Source: Chloroflexota bacterium
GTDB taxonomy: Bacteria > Chloroflexota > Anaerolineae > Aggregatilineales > Phototrophicaceae
Direction of reading: 5' to 3'
NCBI GenBank assembly: GCA_011523545.1
Contig: WTGN01000011.1
Coordinates: 1 to 46,604 of the forward strand
DNA length: 46,604 nucleotides
Part shown: positions 17,484 through 26,094 of the stretch, in pieces
Layout of the letters: each line of letters opens with the position of its first letter
How positions within the stretch are numbered: the stretch's first letter is position 1
Position numbers and translations under genes: made by a program
The notes under the pieces: generated by a model
Databases searched by the model: none
Told to the model about the DNA's origin: nothing
The model's input: the letters and a program-made list of their open reading frames with translations, nothing else

Positions 17484-18986
17484 TCAGCTGATTGATGGCG
17501 GGTTGATCAGGTCGTAGACCATGATCACAAGCCCCAAAGCCAGCAGCAGCATGATGCCCAACTGATGTATTCGCGCTTCGGTCTTGGCGTCAACCGGCTT
17601 GCCGCGCAGCATTTCGATGAGGACAAAGACGATCCGCCCGCCATCAAGCGCCGGAATCGGCAGCAGGTTGCTGACGCCCAGGAAAATGCTGATGAGCGCG
17701 ATGAAGTTCAACATCAGCCCGGGGCCTTCGCTAAAACTGCGCTGCAGAAATTCGCCGCCGATCTTGCTGATGCCGATGATGCTGATCGGGCGCGCGTCCC
17801 GGCCGCTGAGCGAGCCATCAAGCAAGCGACCGGGTATCGACGCGATGAGCTTGAGAGTCTCGGCGGTCGTGCGCAGGCTGTAACTCAAGGCATCGGGAAT
17901 GCTCTGCGGGATCAGCTCACGTTTGTAACCGGCGTTGGCAAAGCGCGTTCGGTCTCGCAGCCCGAATTGGGAGCGAATCCCGAGCCCCAAGCGCCCTTCC
18001 CCTTCCGGCGGATTGACCCGCGGCGACAGGACCACAGCGATACGCTCCACCGAGCCATCATCAAGCTCGCGGTCAAGCGTCAGCGGCAGGGGGCGCCCGG
18101 CGAATTCCCGGGTCGCGTCCAGCAGGGTCTTGGCGGCGTCGCCCGACGGCGGGATCGGAACACGGTTAATCTCGGCAATGATGTCACCGGCCTGAATGCC
18201 GGCTGATTCCGCCGGCGAGCCTTCTTGCACGCGCATGACTTGCACCAAACCGGAGCGCTCGGCGAAATCCGGCTTCACCGTCAGTGAATAGTTTTCGCCG
18301 GTCTCCTGCCGAATAAGGGAAAACTCGATCGCATCCTGTTGATAGGCGCTCAATTTCTCGTGGAATACAGCGAAGTCAGCAAAGCGCTCGCCGTTGATTC
18401 TTTCAATGGCGTCGCCCGCCTGGGCGGCGCTGTCGTAGAACATTGAACCGGGTGGGATCGCGGCGATTTGACTGAGCCCGCCAACGGGCAGGGAGAGCCC
18501 AATAAGCGCGACGAGGAAAAAGAGAAACAGAGCCAGAACAAAATTCGCCATGGCGCCGGCTGACATGAAGAAAATGCGGCCCAGCGCCGGCGCTTCATTG
18601 ACGGACATCATCTTGCCTTCGTCGACGCCGCGCAGTTGCAGCATTTCCCGCTCGGATACAATGCGCACATAGCCCGAGCGCCGCCGTTCAATACTAACGC
18701 GGTCGCGCTTGACCTTGTCCTCGCTGGCGGGCCCGATCATGTCCTCGCCCAGCGGCCGCACAAACCCGCCAAGCGGCAGCCAGTTCAGCGTAAACTCCGT
18801 TTCACCAAGCATGAACAGGCGGCCGACGCGTGGCGGAAAACCTATGCCAAATTCAAGCACGTTGATGCCCACCAGCCGGGCGGCGATGAAGTGGCCCAGC
18901 TCATGGATGATCACAGCCGGTATCAAGACGAGCCCGAAGGCGGCCAAGGCGAGCAGAATGTCGTTTGCAGCGGCGGAAACCAGCAT
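17484..18986 (-). CDS. rseP: RseP-like site-2 intramembrane metalloprotease (M50)
   Basis: Zinc protease that cuts transmembrane segments during regulated proteolysis (anti-sigma factors, signal peptides). 500 aa. The zinc motif HELGH (His28-His32) lies in the first membrane helix; FGIGFPPRVGRLF follows. A PDZ domain is seen at about residues 225-285 (GSPAESAGIQAGDIIAEINRV), with an earlier partial PDZ-like segment around IPPGSMFYDSAAQAGDAIERI. The C-terminal membrane motif NLLPIPALDGGRI supplies the third ligand. The region about residues 85-130 is an insertion with charged residues relative to E. coli RseP. It lies 85 bp downstream of the mevalonate decarboxylase gene and 16 bp upstream of the HEAT gene. 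Confidence 0.93.
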   Translation of the reverse strand: MLVSAAANDILLALAAFGLVLIPAVIIHELGHFIAARLVGINVLEFGIGFPPRVGRLFMLGETEFTLNWLPLGGFVRPLGEDMIGPASEDKVKRDRVSIERRRSGYVRIVSEREMLQLRGVDEGKMMSVNEAPALGRIFFMSAGAMANFVLALFLFFLVALIGLSLPVGGLSQIAAIPPGSMFYDSAAQAGDAIERINGERFADFAVFHEKLSAYQQDAIEFSLIRQETGENYSLTVKPDFAERSGLVQVMRVQEGSPAESAGIQAGDIIAEINRVPIPPSGDAAKTLLDATREFAGRPLPLTLDRELDDGSVERIAVVLSPRVNPPEGEGRLGLGIRSQFGLRDRTRFANAGYKRELIPQSIPDALSYSLRTTAETLKLIASIPGRLLDGSLSGRDARPISIIGISKIGGEFLQRSFSEGPGLMLNFIALISIFLGVSNLLPIPALDGGRIVFVLIEMLRGKPVDAKTEARIHQLGIMLLLALGLVIMVYDLINPPSIS

Positions 18987-19070
18987 GAATGATCACCTCA
19001 TTTCAGCGTCCAGTTGTCACCATTATACGGGCGAGAGGCGGCGCGGCGCAAGAACGCCTATGATTTCCGC

Positions 19071-20117
19071 TCAGACCGGCGGTAACACGCAGGCGCCGGC
19101 GCCAACGCCCGATTGCATGACGTCGATTCCCTCGGATAGGGCCAGCAATCTGCCCGAGACCGCGTCGGCCTCGCTTGCCAGGCAGATGCAATGCACATTC
19201 GGGCCCGCATCCAGCGTATAACAGACCGGTATGCCCTCCTGCTGGCGCCAGCGGCGCACCGCTTTCATGATAACTAGCGACAGTGGATCCCAATAGAACA
19301 AGGGAGGCTGGCTAGTCATCATCACAGCATGCATGAGGTTGCTGTCCTCTTCCACGACGCTGGCGAAATGGTCGAAATCCCGGCGCAAAATCGCGGACTT
19401 AACCGCGTCACATCGCGCTGGCGCAGAAGCCACCCGGGCCGGCTGTAAGGCGCTGCTGGCGGCTGTCTCGTGGCCGGCGCTTGACCCTACCTGTTTGTGT
19501 TCCCGGCTGACGATCGCGATGACATCAACGAGATTCCAATGCTGCGGCGGCGCGAAAGACTCCGCAAATGACGTCTCATGCGACGAGCCCGCATGCCACT
19601 CCACATATCCGGCCGGGACGGAGCGCGCAGCCGAGCCGGAACCCAAGCGAGCCAGCGCAGACATCTCGCGCTCCGGCAGCTCGAAGCGAGCGGCGGCGGC
19701 GGCAGCGGCAGTCAAGGCGGCAAAGGCCGAGGCTGATGAAGCGATGCCCGTGCCCATCGGAAAATTGTTGCGCGATGTGACGCTGGCAAATGCATTTACG
19801 CCGAATCGTCTGCGCAATGCGTCAAGATGATCGCGCGCGCGGCCCAGCGCTCCTTCACCCGCCGCTATGCCGTTGATCGTCAACTGGTCCGCATCAAGCC
19901 GCCCGTTCCAATCTACGGTGGTCGTCGTGTGGAGAGCGGACAGATTCATGCTGATGGACGAATTGGCCGGCAAGCGCAGACGGTGATCGCAATTGCCCCA
20001 ATATTTTACGAAAGCGATATTGGAATGCGCTCTGGCGGTGGCTGTCCTGCTGTTATCAACCAAGGGTCGTTGCCCCTCACTGCGCTTGACCGAAGTACTA
20101 CTGGCATTGTCAAACAT
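19071..20117 (-). CDS. Mevalonate (di)phosphate decarboxylase family, probably phosphomevalonate decarboxylase
   Basis: GHMP-fold decarboxylase of the lower mevalonate pathway, about 348 aa from ATG 20117. The frame is open to 20306, but that part overlaps the divergent UbiA gene and shows no conservation. Motifs: AHSNIAFVKYWGNCDHRLRL near the N-terminus, the ATP loop FPMGTGIASSASAFAALTAA, GSGSAARSVPAGYVEWHAG, and the catalytic aspartate in YTLDAGPNVHC. The classical diphosphate enzyme has YWGK, whose lysine contacts the diphosphate; here it is YWGN. With isopentenyl phosphate kinase next door and no phosphomevalonate kinase in sight, decarboxylation of mevalonate 5-phosphate to isopentenyl phosphate is the better reading, as shown for Roseiflexus. 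Diphosphomevalonate decarboxylase remains possible. Confidence 0.85.
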   Translation of the reverse strand: MFDNASSTSVKRSEGQRPLVDNSRTATARAHSNIAFVKYWGNCDHRLRLPANSSISMNLSALHTTTTVDWNGRLDADQLTINGIAAGEGALGRARDHLDALRRRFGVNAFASVTSRNNFPMGTGIASSASAFAALTAAAAAAARFELPEREMSALARLGSGSAARSVPAGYVEWHAGSSHETSFAESFAPPQHWNLVDVIAIVSREHKQVGSSAGHETAASSALQPARVASAPARCDAVKSAILRRDFDHFASVVEEDSNLMHAVMMTSQPPLFYWDPLSLVIMKAVRRWRQQEGIPVCYTLDAGPNVHCICLASEADAVSGRLLALSEGIDVMQSGVGAGACVLPPV

Positions 20118-20134
20118 TATCACTAGACTATAAT
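20107..20134 (+). promoter_or_regulatory. Promoter of the UbiA-mevalonate kinase-IPK operon
   Basis: TTGTCA (20107-20112), 16-nt spacer, TATAAT (20129-20134). It overlaps the first codons of the divergent decarboxylase gene (start 20117), so expression of the two mevalonate units is likely to interfere or be co-regulated. Confidence 0.6.
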
Positions 20135-20135
20135 T

Positions 20136-20154
20136 CCTGTCCACTGCTGACAGG
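20136..20154 (+). promoter_or_regulatory. Small inverted repeat covering the UbiA ribosome site
   Basis: CCTGTC and GACAGG separated by 7 nt, located between the -10 box and the ATG at 20164. The right arm contains the AGG of the ribosome site (AGGAAA). It could be an operator shared by the divergent genes or a leader hairpin that hides the ribosome site; nothing here decides between these. Confidence 0.4.
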
Positions 20155-20163
20155 AAACGGCGC

Positions 20164-21048
20164 ATGTTGGACATCCTTGCCGGTTTAATAGCAACGACGC
20201 GGCCCAAACAATGGACGAAGAATGTACTCTTCGTCTTCCCCGCCATTGTGTTTAGTGAAAATCTGTTTGAGCCCCATCTCGTCGGCCGCGTCATCGTCTG
20301 CTGCATGCTCTTGATCCTGAGCGCGGGTTCGGTTTATATCTTCAATGATCTGGCGGACCTGGATGCGGACCGCGCGCACCCTGTCAAGCGGCTGCGCCCA
20401 ATTGCCGCCGGCCGAGTGCCCGTCGCATACGCGAAGCTGGCCGCAGTGGCGCTGCCGCTCCTGGCGCTCTTCGCCGCCTTTCAATTCGACACGCGCATCG
20501 CCTTGCTCATTCTCGTTTACTTCGGGCTGCAGCTCGCCTACTCTTTGTATCTCAAACACATCGTCCTGCTGGACATTCTGGCGGTGACGGCCGGCTTCGT
20601 CCTGCGCGTGATTGCGGGCGGCATCGTCATTGACGTAAGTCTGTCGCCCTGGCTTTACGCCTCCGCCGGGCTGCTCGCGCTCTTCCTGGTCATCGGCAAG
20701 CGGCGGCAAGAACTGGCGCTGCATGGCGATGTCGCGCGGGAAACCCGCCCCGTCTTCAGCCGCTACAATCTGCCGCTGCTCGACGACATGCTCCGTGTGG
20801 TGACCACGTCGACCATGATCACTTACATACTTTACACGGTGGAATCACCGACGATGATTCGGCATGGCGAAAACCTGGGCCTGCTGACAGTTCCCTTCGT
20901 CTTATACGGATTGTTTCGCTATCTGTATTTGATTCACATAGAAAAACGCGGCGGCGCGCCGGACGAAGTTCTGCTGACCGATCGGCCGCTTCAAGCGACG
21001 CTCGCCCTGGCCGCGCTGGCATATTTCCTGATTTTGTACGTTCTGTAG
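20164..21048 (+). CDS. UbiA-family prenyltransferase, decaprenyl-phosphate phosphoribosyltransferase-like
   Basis: Integral membrane prenyltransferase, 294 aa, about eight or nine helices. The first Asp-rich motif is NDLADLDADRAHPVKRLRP (about residues 60-78). The HP-K-RP pattern and the N-terminal RPKQWTKNVLFVFPAI are typical of the branch that joins polyprenyl phosphate with phosphoribosyl pyrophosphate (mycobacterial Rv3806c type), which makes the precursor of decaprenyl-phosphoryl arabinose. A second polar motif appears as FLVIGKRRQELALHGD. First gene of an operon with mevalonate kinase (stop directly followed by its ATG) and isopentenyl phosphate kinase, which fits a user of polyprenyl phosphate beside the isoprenoid makers. 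Another UbiA acceptor cannot be excluded. Confidence 0.82.
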   Translation: MLDILAGLIATTRPKQWTKNVLFVFPAIVFSENLFEPHLVGRVIVCCMLLILSAGSVYIFNDLADLDADRAHPVKRLRPIAAGRVPVAYAKLAAVALPLLALFAAFQFDTRIALLILVYFGLQLAYSLYLKHIVLLDILAVTAGFVLRVIAGGIVIDVSLSPWLYASAGLLALFLVIGKRRQELALHGDVARETRPVFSRYNLPLLDDMLRVVTTSTMITYILYTVESPTMIRHGENLGLLTVPFVLYGLFRYLYLIHIEKRGGAPDEVLLTDRPLQATLALAALAYFLILYVL

Positions 21049-22017
21049 ATGAGCATGAGCACTGTCGCGAGCGCGCCCGGCAAAGCCATCCTTTGTGGCG
21101 AACACGCCGTCGTTTATGGCGCGCCGGCGATCGCCCTGCCCCTTTCGGGCATCCGCGCCTACGCCAAGATCCGCAAATGCGATCATCCGCTCACCATCAT
21201 CGCCGAGGATTTGCCTAGGCCGCCGCTGGTCTATCGCGCGGGCGAAATGGATATGTCGGATCCGCTGGCGCTCACGGCTGAATTGGCCATCGATTACCTC
21301 GGCGCCGGAAGTATCAGCGGAGAGATTCGACTGAAATCGGACATACCCATCGCCAGCGGGCTTGGGAGCGGCGCGGCAATCTCGACAGCGCTTTGCCGCG
21401 CCATCGCGTTGCTGCGTGCCAGCGAGATTCCCGCGGGCGATTTAAGCAAGCTCGTCTATGAGGTGGAGAAGCTGCATCACGGCAGTCCGAGCGGCATCGA
21501 CAACACAGTCGTCGTCTGCGAAGCGCCCGTCTTTTTCATCAAAGACCAGCGCATGGAATTGATTAATATCGCAGAGCCGCTCCAGCTCGTCTTGGCCGAC
21601 ACCGGTATCGCCGCCCTGACGCGGGATGCCGTTGCTGCCGTCCGCCGGCGCAGGCAAAGCGCGCCCGCCGCCACCGCTGCGATTTTCGCCGAGATCGGCG
21701 CCATTTCCAAAGAGGCGAAAGATTGCCTGGAGCAAGGCGCCACAAAAAGACTGGGCGCGCTCATGATCGCGAACCATCGCCTGCTGCAAGCGCTGGATGT
21801 CTCGTCCCCGGAGTTGGATCGTTTGGTCGAGGCTGGCCTCCATGGCGGCGCATACGGCGCCAAGCTGTCCGGAGGCGGCCGTGGAGGCAATATCATTGCA
21901 TTGGCGGATGCGCATTCAGTCGACGCGGTGAGGGAAAAACTCCTTGAGGCCGGCGCAAAGCGGGTTATGGTTACCATCGCCGGCGAAGGAAGGCGTGACG
22001 ATGACGATTCTGATTAA
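21049..22017 (+). CDS. mvk: Mevalonate kinase
   Basis: Phosphorylates mevalonate to mevalonate 5-phosphate. 322 aa GHMP kinase: motif 1 APGKAILCGEHAVVYGAPAI, the ATP loop PIASGLGSGAAISTAL, catalytic region HHGSPSGIDNTVVV, and motif 3 KLSGGGRGGNIIAL near the C-terminus. Length and order agree with archaeal and Chloroflexota mevalonate kinases. Its ATG follows the UbiA stop without a gap, and its last 17 bases overlap the isopentenyl phosphate kinase gene, so all three are one transcript. Galactokinase-type alternatives are unlikely because of the neighbours and the GEHAVVYG signature. Confidence 0.95.
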   Translation: MSMSTVASAPGKAILCGEHAVVYGAPAIALPLSGIRAYAKIRKCDHPLTIIAEDLPRPPLVYRAGEMDMSDPLALTAELAIDYLGAGSISGEIRLKSDIPIASGLGSGAAISTALCRAIALLRASEIPAGDLSKLVYEVEKLHHGSPSGIDNTVVVCEAPVFFIKDQRMELINIAEPLQLVLADTGIAALTRDAVAAVRRRRQSAPAATAAIFAEIGAISKEAKDCLEQGATKRLGALMIANHRLLQALDVSSPELDRLVEAGLHGGAYGAKLSGGGRGGNIIALADAHSVDAVREKLLEAGAKRVMVTIAGEGRRDDDDSD

Positions 22018-22819
22018 GCTCGGCGGATCACTGATAACGGACAAGCGAAAAGCCAGGACTTTCCGGCCTGAGAGCGTAGGCCGGCTGGCGGCGCAATTGA
22101 GCCGGTTTCGGGCCACGAACCCGCAGCAGCAAATTGTCATTGGCCACGGCAGCGGGTCCTTCGGCCATTTCGAGGCGCGGAAGCACCGGACCGCGCAAGG
22201 GTTCGAGACCAGTCAAGAACGGCTTGGCTTCGCCCAGGTTGGAGCGGCCGCGGCCGAGTTGAGCTTGCTGGTGCTGAAGGAGTTTATTGCCGGTGGCCTG
22301 CCGGTGATGCGCTTCCAGCCATCTTCCACGATAATCGCCGAGGGCGGGCGAATCGCATCATTTGACAGCCGCGCGCTTCAGCTGGCGCTGCAAAAGCAGC
22401 TAATGCCCTTGATTCACGGCGACATCGCGGTAGACCGGGAAATCAATGGCGGCATCATCTCGACGGAATCCCTCTTTGCGCATCTCGTTGAGCCGCTGCG
22501 GGTCAGGCGGATCATCCTTCTGGGCGAAGTCGCCGGCGTGCTGAATCAGCGGCGCGAGCTTATCCCGCTCATCACGCCACAATCGCTAGAGTACATGTTG
22601 CCCTCGCTCAAGGGTTCCCATGGCGTGGACGTCACCGGCGGCATGCTGCAGAAAGTCAAATCCATGACCGCGCTGGTCCGCAGGCATCCATCCCTTCAGG
22701 TAGTCATCGCCGGCGGATCGCAGGAAGACATTCTGATCAATCTCCTTGAGGGGCGCGAAGCAGCCGGCACGCGCATCCTGGCCGATAGCGTCGTCAGTTC
22801 GCCCGAATCTTCACATTGA
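22001..22819 (+). CDS. ipk: Isopentenyl phosphate kinase
   Basis: Converts isopentenyl phosphate to isopentenyl diphosphate, the last step of the alternative mevalonate route. 272 aa amino-acid-kinase fold: MTILIKLGGSLITDK at the N-terminus, then GHGSGSFGHFEA with the histidine (His56) that separates this family from other amino-acid kinases, IHGDIAVDREINGGIISTE, and VDVTGGMLQKVKSM in the nucleotide region. The frame is open back to 21944, but ATG 22001 behind GAAGGAAGG fits the family start. It overlaps the mevalonate kinase gene by 17 bases and, at its 3' end, the convergent binding-protein gene by 26 bases. Confidence 0.94.
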   Translation: MTILIKLGGSLITDKRKARTFRPESVGRLAAQLSRFRATNPQQQIVIGHGSGSFGHFEARKHRTAQGFETSQERLGFAQVGAAAAELSLLVLKEFIAGGLPVMRFQPSSTIIAEGGRIASFDSRALQLALQKQLMPLIHGDIAVDREINGGIISTESLFAHLVEPLRVRRIILLGEVAGVLNQRRELIPLITPQSLEYMLPSLKGSHGVDVTGGMLQKVKSMTALVRRHPSLQVVIAGGSQEDILINLLEGREAAGTRILADSVVSSPESSH

Positions 22820-24488
22820 CCAGCAAGGGGTAAAAGCCGTATGCATCGTAGCGGAGATCGACGATGTTTGCGCTGAGCGCGCGCAAACGCACAGTTTCGC
22901 TTATTGGCAGCAGAAGCGCCTCGTTCATGAGCAAGGTCTGGATGTCGTAGTATTGCGCGCGACGCCGGGCCGGGTCGGTCTCCTGACTGGCTTGGACAAG
23001 CATGTCGTTCAAAGCCGGCTGCCGCGCGCGCGAAGCGGCATAAGGCGAATCATCAAGGAAGACGCGGTTGAGCATACCCGGATCGATGCCATGGATGCTG
23101 ACCGGCAGCAAATCGTATTCACCGGTTCTTATCTGGCTGTACAGCTGCATTCTGCCCGGCACGGGCTCCACCGCCAGATCAATGCCCAGCCGCCGCCATT
23201 GCTCCCGCAGGAAGGCGCCCACGTCAGGCAGCCGTCCCCAGGGCGGCGCCAGCATCGTCAACTCAAGCCGGTCTCCAGCAAGGTCCAGAAACCCGTCGCC
23301 ATCGCTGTCTGCATAGCCAGCCGCCGAAAACAGCGCCTGCGCCTCCGCAAGATCGAATTCGAAACTGTTTCTGAAGCCTGTATGCGCGTAGCCGGTGCTC
23401 TCAGAGAGCGGCGACCAGGCCACCGCCGCCGCGTTCAAATAGATCTGGTCGCTTATCGCTATCCGGTTGCTGGCCAGGACGAGCGCCAGACGGACGTCCC
23501 GCCTGTTCAGGAGGGCGCGGTTGGTATTAAACAGCCATTGCACCGCGAGCCCGGGAATCGCCGTCGGCAGCAGGCGGACGCGGCTGTTGCCCGCCAGATT
23601 GCGCGCGGCCACCGGCGACACAGCGTCCACCACATCTATTGTACTGCCAAGGATTGACAGCAGATCGCCCTCGCCGTCTCGCGTGACGGTAAATTCTATG
23701 ATGTCGATTTCATCGCCGTCGAGCGGCGCATAGATGGGCGGGTCGACGGCATAGCCATCAAAGCGGCGCAATATGACGCGCTCGCCCGGCAAGTAATCTT
23801 CGAGCGCGAAGGGACCGGTGCCCGACTGATGATACTGATAGCGCAAGCCATCATAGCTCTTGAGCGCTTCAGGACTGGCGATGCCCAGGAAGGGCTGCGC
23901 CAGGCCGTCCAGCAGCGCCGCGTGCGGTTCAAAGAGGTGCAGTCTTATGCTGTATTTGTCAAGAACGTCGACCTGATGAAGCGGCCCTAACAAGTCTCTT
24001 GCCAGGGAGCGGTCCGAATCGGGACGAAAGATGCGTTCAATGTTGAAAGCGACCGAATCAGCCGTGAACTCGCTTCCATCGTGAAAGCTTACATTCTGCC
24101 GCAGGCTGAAACGGTAACTCAGGCCATCCGGCGATACTTCCCAGTCAGTTGCCAAGCCCGGCACAAATGCCCGGCTTTCAGGATCGCGGTAAACCAAGGT
24201 ATCGTAGATCTGGCGGAAGATCATGCCGGCTTCCGGCAGATCGCTCACATGCGGGTCCAAAACTGGAATATCGGCTGAAAACGAATAGCGCAAGCAGCGG
24301 CTGTCCTCTTCGCAGGAAACTGCGCTCCCCGCCGAGCCGCAGCCAGCGAGAGCCAGAAAGCAGATCGGCCCAAGCGCGAATCGAATCAACCTGCGCGCGA
24401 ATGCGTTGATACAGCGCAATTTCGCCCCATGGCAACTCCAAGGTGCGCGCCCATGCATTCGCGCCTGAAATAATCTGCCAATCTGCAT
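22794..24488 (-). CDS. ABC transporter solute-binding lipoprotein, family 5 (peptide/nickel/opine type)
   Basis: Membrane-tethered ligand receptor of the DppA/OppA class. Lipobox LAGC after a hydrophobic stretch (FALGPICFLALAGC). Mature part: SADIPVLDPHVSDLPEAGMIF, YDTLVYRDPESRAFVPGLA, DWEVSPDGLSYRFSLRQNV and FHDGSEFTADSVAFNIERI, the classic family signature. The start is uncertain: ATG 24488 has a weak ribosome site, whereas a TTG at 24419 behind GGGGCG would give a 27-residue signal ending at the cysteine. No permease or ATPase genes are adjacent, so it is an orphan receptor here. Its 3' end overlaps the convergent ipk gene. Ligand unknown. Confidence 0.88.
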   Translation of the reverse strand: MQIGRLFQARMHGRAPWSCHGAKLRCINAFARRLIRFALGPICFLALAGCGSAGSAVSCEEDSRCLRYSFSADIPVLDPHVSDLPEAGMIFRQIYDTLVYRDPESRAFVPGLATDWEVSPDGLSYRFSLRQNVSFHDGSEFTADSVAFNIERIFRPDSDRSLARDLLGPLHQVDVLDKYSIRLHLFEPHAALLDGLAQPFLGIASPEALKSYDGLRYQYHQSGTGPFALEDYLPGERVILRRFDGYAVDPPIYAPLDGDEIDIIEFTVTRDGEGDLLSILGSTIDVVDAVSPVAARNLAGNSRVRLLPTAIPGLAVQWLFNTNRALLNRRDVRLALVLASNRIAISDQIYLNAAAVAWSPLSESTGYAHTGFRNSFEFDLAEAQALFSAAGYADSDGDGFLDLAGDRLELTMLAPPWGRLPDVGAFLREQWRRLGIDLAVEPVPGRMQLYSQIRTGEYDLLPVSIHGIDPGMLNRVFLDDSPYAASRARQPALNDMLVQASQETDPARRRAQYYDIQTLLMNEALLLPISETVRLRALSANIVDLRYDAYGFYPLLVNVKIRAN

Positions 24489-24593
24489 CGCCGTTCGTCG
24501 CAGCCTCCAGTGAGGACTTTACAATTCCGCCGTCTTTTACTAGCGTAGATTATAGACGCTCGCCTTTCCCACTGGAAGAAAAGTTGCCGGCAA

Positions 24594-25505
24594 ATGATGT
24601 CGGATATCCGTTTCCAATCCGACCCCGAACAAGAAGACGCCTATTCCATTTTGCCTGTCTGGCGCAGGCTGAGTGCGCTGCTGCTCATCATGACGGGCGC
24701 CTTGCTGGCGGTCGTGCTGCTCAGCGAGCTGCTTCAGCTCCGGTTTGACGCGCGGATCGAACGTGTGCTATCCGTGGCTTTGGCGCCGCTCATTCTGCTC
24801 GCCTGGCTCATCATTGCTGTCTTGCCCGAATATCAGGCGGCTCGCCCGCGCAGGCGGCTCATCGGCGTGGCGGTCCTGTCTGCCTTGACCGCTTCTGCGA
24901 TTGGTCTGCCGCTGACGGAAGACTTTCTGCGCGTCGAAGAATGGCTGCCGCTGCAGTCGGTTTTCCAGCGCATTGTGGGTTATACACTGAGCGCCGGCCT
25001 GGTGGATACCGGGCTCAAGTTTATCGTTCTGCGCTATCTCATCTACCCTCAGGGCCTGCGCGTACGCAGCGACGCCGTCGCCTATGCCCTGGCCAGCGCG
25101 ATGGGTTATGGCGCCTTCTTAAGCCTGGCGCTCGTCTGGCGGCTCGAGCCGACCTTGGGCATCGCCGCGATATATGTGCTGGCCACCCTTACAATTCAGC
25201 TCGCTTCCGCCATGTTCATCGCGCTGGGCATCATCGAATCTTATTTCTCAGATGCCTACCCATTGGTGCTGCCGTTGAACGTGGCGGTTGCGGCGCTGGC
25301 GAGCGGCATCATCAGCGCCTTGCTCGGCGGCTTCCTAAGCGGGCCGCTGAGCACCGCCGGCAACGCGGCCCGCCCACTCTTTGCCTGCGCGATGCTGGTG
25401 GCGGCTTTGATCGTCACCTTCGGGACGGTGTATTTTCTCTACAGCAACTCGGAACGGCGCGAACGCGAAGCCTATATGAGCCAATGGAACACTGATGGAA
25501 TTTGA
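24594..25505 (+). CDS. Polytopic membrane protein, degenerate PrsW-like
   Basis: 303 aa with about eight hydrophobic segments. Residues about 135-185 (LVDTGLKFIVLRYLIYP ... SDAVAYALASAMGYGAF) line up by eye with the PrsW glutamic-type intramembrane protease core, where EExxK is followed by a DG...G.GFA..EN segment. Here the two catalytic glutamates are Val and Asp (VDTGLK) and the second motif glutamate is missing, so if the likeness is real the protein is not a protease of the known type. First gene of a tight operon: the next start lies inside its 3' end (11-bp overlap). Function unknown. Confidence 0.6.
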   Translation: MMSDIRFQSDPEQEDAYSILPVWRRLSALLLIMTGALLAVVLLSELLQLRFDARIERVLSVALAPLILLAWLIIAVLPEYQAARPRRRLIGVAVLSALTASAIGLPLTEDFLRVEEWLPLQSVFQRIVGYTLSAGLVDTGLKFIVLRYLIYPQGLRVRSDAVAYALASAMGYGAFLSLALVWRLEPTLGIAAIYVLATLTIQLASAMFIALGIIESYFSDAYPLVLPLNVAVAALASGIISALLGGFLSGPLSTAGNAARPLFACAMLVAALIVTFGTVYFLYSNSERREREAYMSQWNTDGI

Positions 25506-26094
25506 AACCGGTCGATCGCCGGCGATCCAAATTACACCCAGGCAGCGTTGGTCAATCGCCATCACATATTTTCTGCTAATTTGCGGCTTCGCTCTCGGCG
25601 TCAATCAACGCGACAGCACCTTGAATCAAGCCAGTACGTACAGCAATCTTGAAGCCGGCATTAGCGCAAGTTATCCGGCGCGCTGGCTGCTTGAAGAATC
25701 GGGCGCTTTCATCTTCCGCGTGCGCGATATGTCGCATCGCGGCTTCAACACCGTCATCGAAGTCAGCACCGCGCCAGTCGGGCCCGATACATCAGAACGC
25801 AACATCCTCGATCAGCTGAGTTTGCAGCGTTCGCAGACGCTGACCGACTACACGATCCTCGGCTATGATGCCTTCCGCCTACCCGATGAAAGCGAGGCGA
25901 TCTCGATGTCTTATTCTTATGTCGCGCGCGATGCCAGCCCGTTCCTCGAGGGCGTGTCGTCAATCGTCAATGGCCTGGATATTCTGGCGATACGCCGCGG
26001 GCAAGCTGTGATCATCTCATTTCGCGCCGATGCCAGCGTATACCGCCGCGAGCTGGAAACCTTGCGCTGGTTCGTGCAAAACCTTGAATTCTAA
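25495..26094 (+). CDS. Membrane-anchored protein with a PsbP/DUF1795-like domain
   Basis: 199 aa. One N-terminal membrane helix (WSIAITYFLLICGFALGV), then an extracytoplasmic domain of about 150 aa beginning SYPARWLLEE and continuing through FIFRVRDMSHRGFNTVIEV and ISMSYSYVARDASP to FVQNLEF. The 'sYPa.W' opening and the repeated beta strands resemble PsbP/MOG1-like folds that are common in secreted Chloroflexota proteins. No catalytic motif is seen. It is sandwiched between the PrsW-like gene (11-bp overlap) and the protease gene (ATG directly after its stop), which implies a joint function at the outer membrane face or periplasmic-side surface. Confidence 0.6.
   Translation: MEFETGRSPAIQITPRQRWSIAITYFLLICGFALGVNQRDSTLNQASTYSNLEAGISASYPARWLLEESGAFIFRVRDMSHRGFNTVIEVSTAPVGPDTSERNILDQLSLQRSQTLTDYTILGYDAFRLPDESEAISMSYSYVARDASPFLEGVSSIVNGLDILAIRRGQAVIISFRADASVYRRELETLRWFVQNLEF

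Noticed and set aside
20118..20306. Extended N-terminus of the decarboxylase up to 20306
   Set aside because: It would cover the divergent UbiA start and promoter and shows no family sequence; conservation starts after ATG 20117.
22794..22819. Frameshift at the end of ipk or the binding-protein gene
   Set aside because: Both genes end with normal stops; they are convergent and simply overlap by 26 bp.
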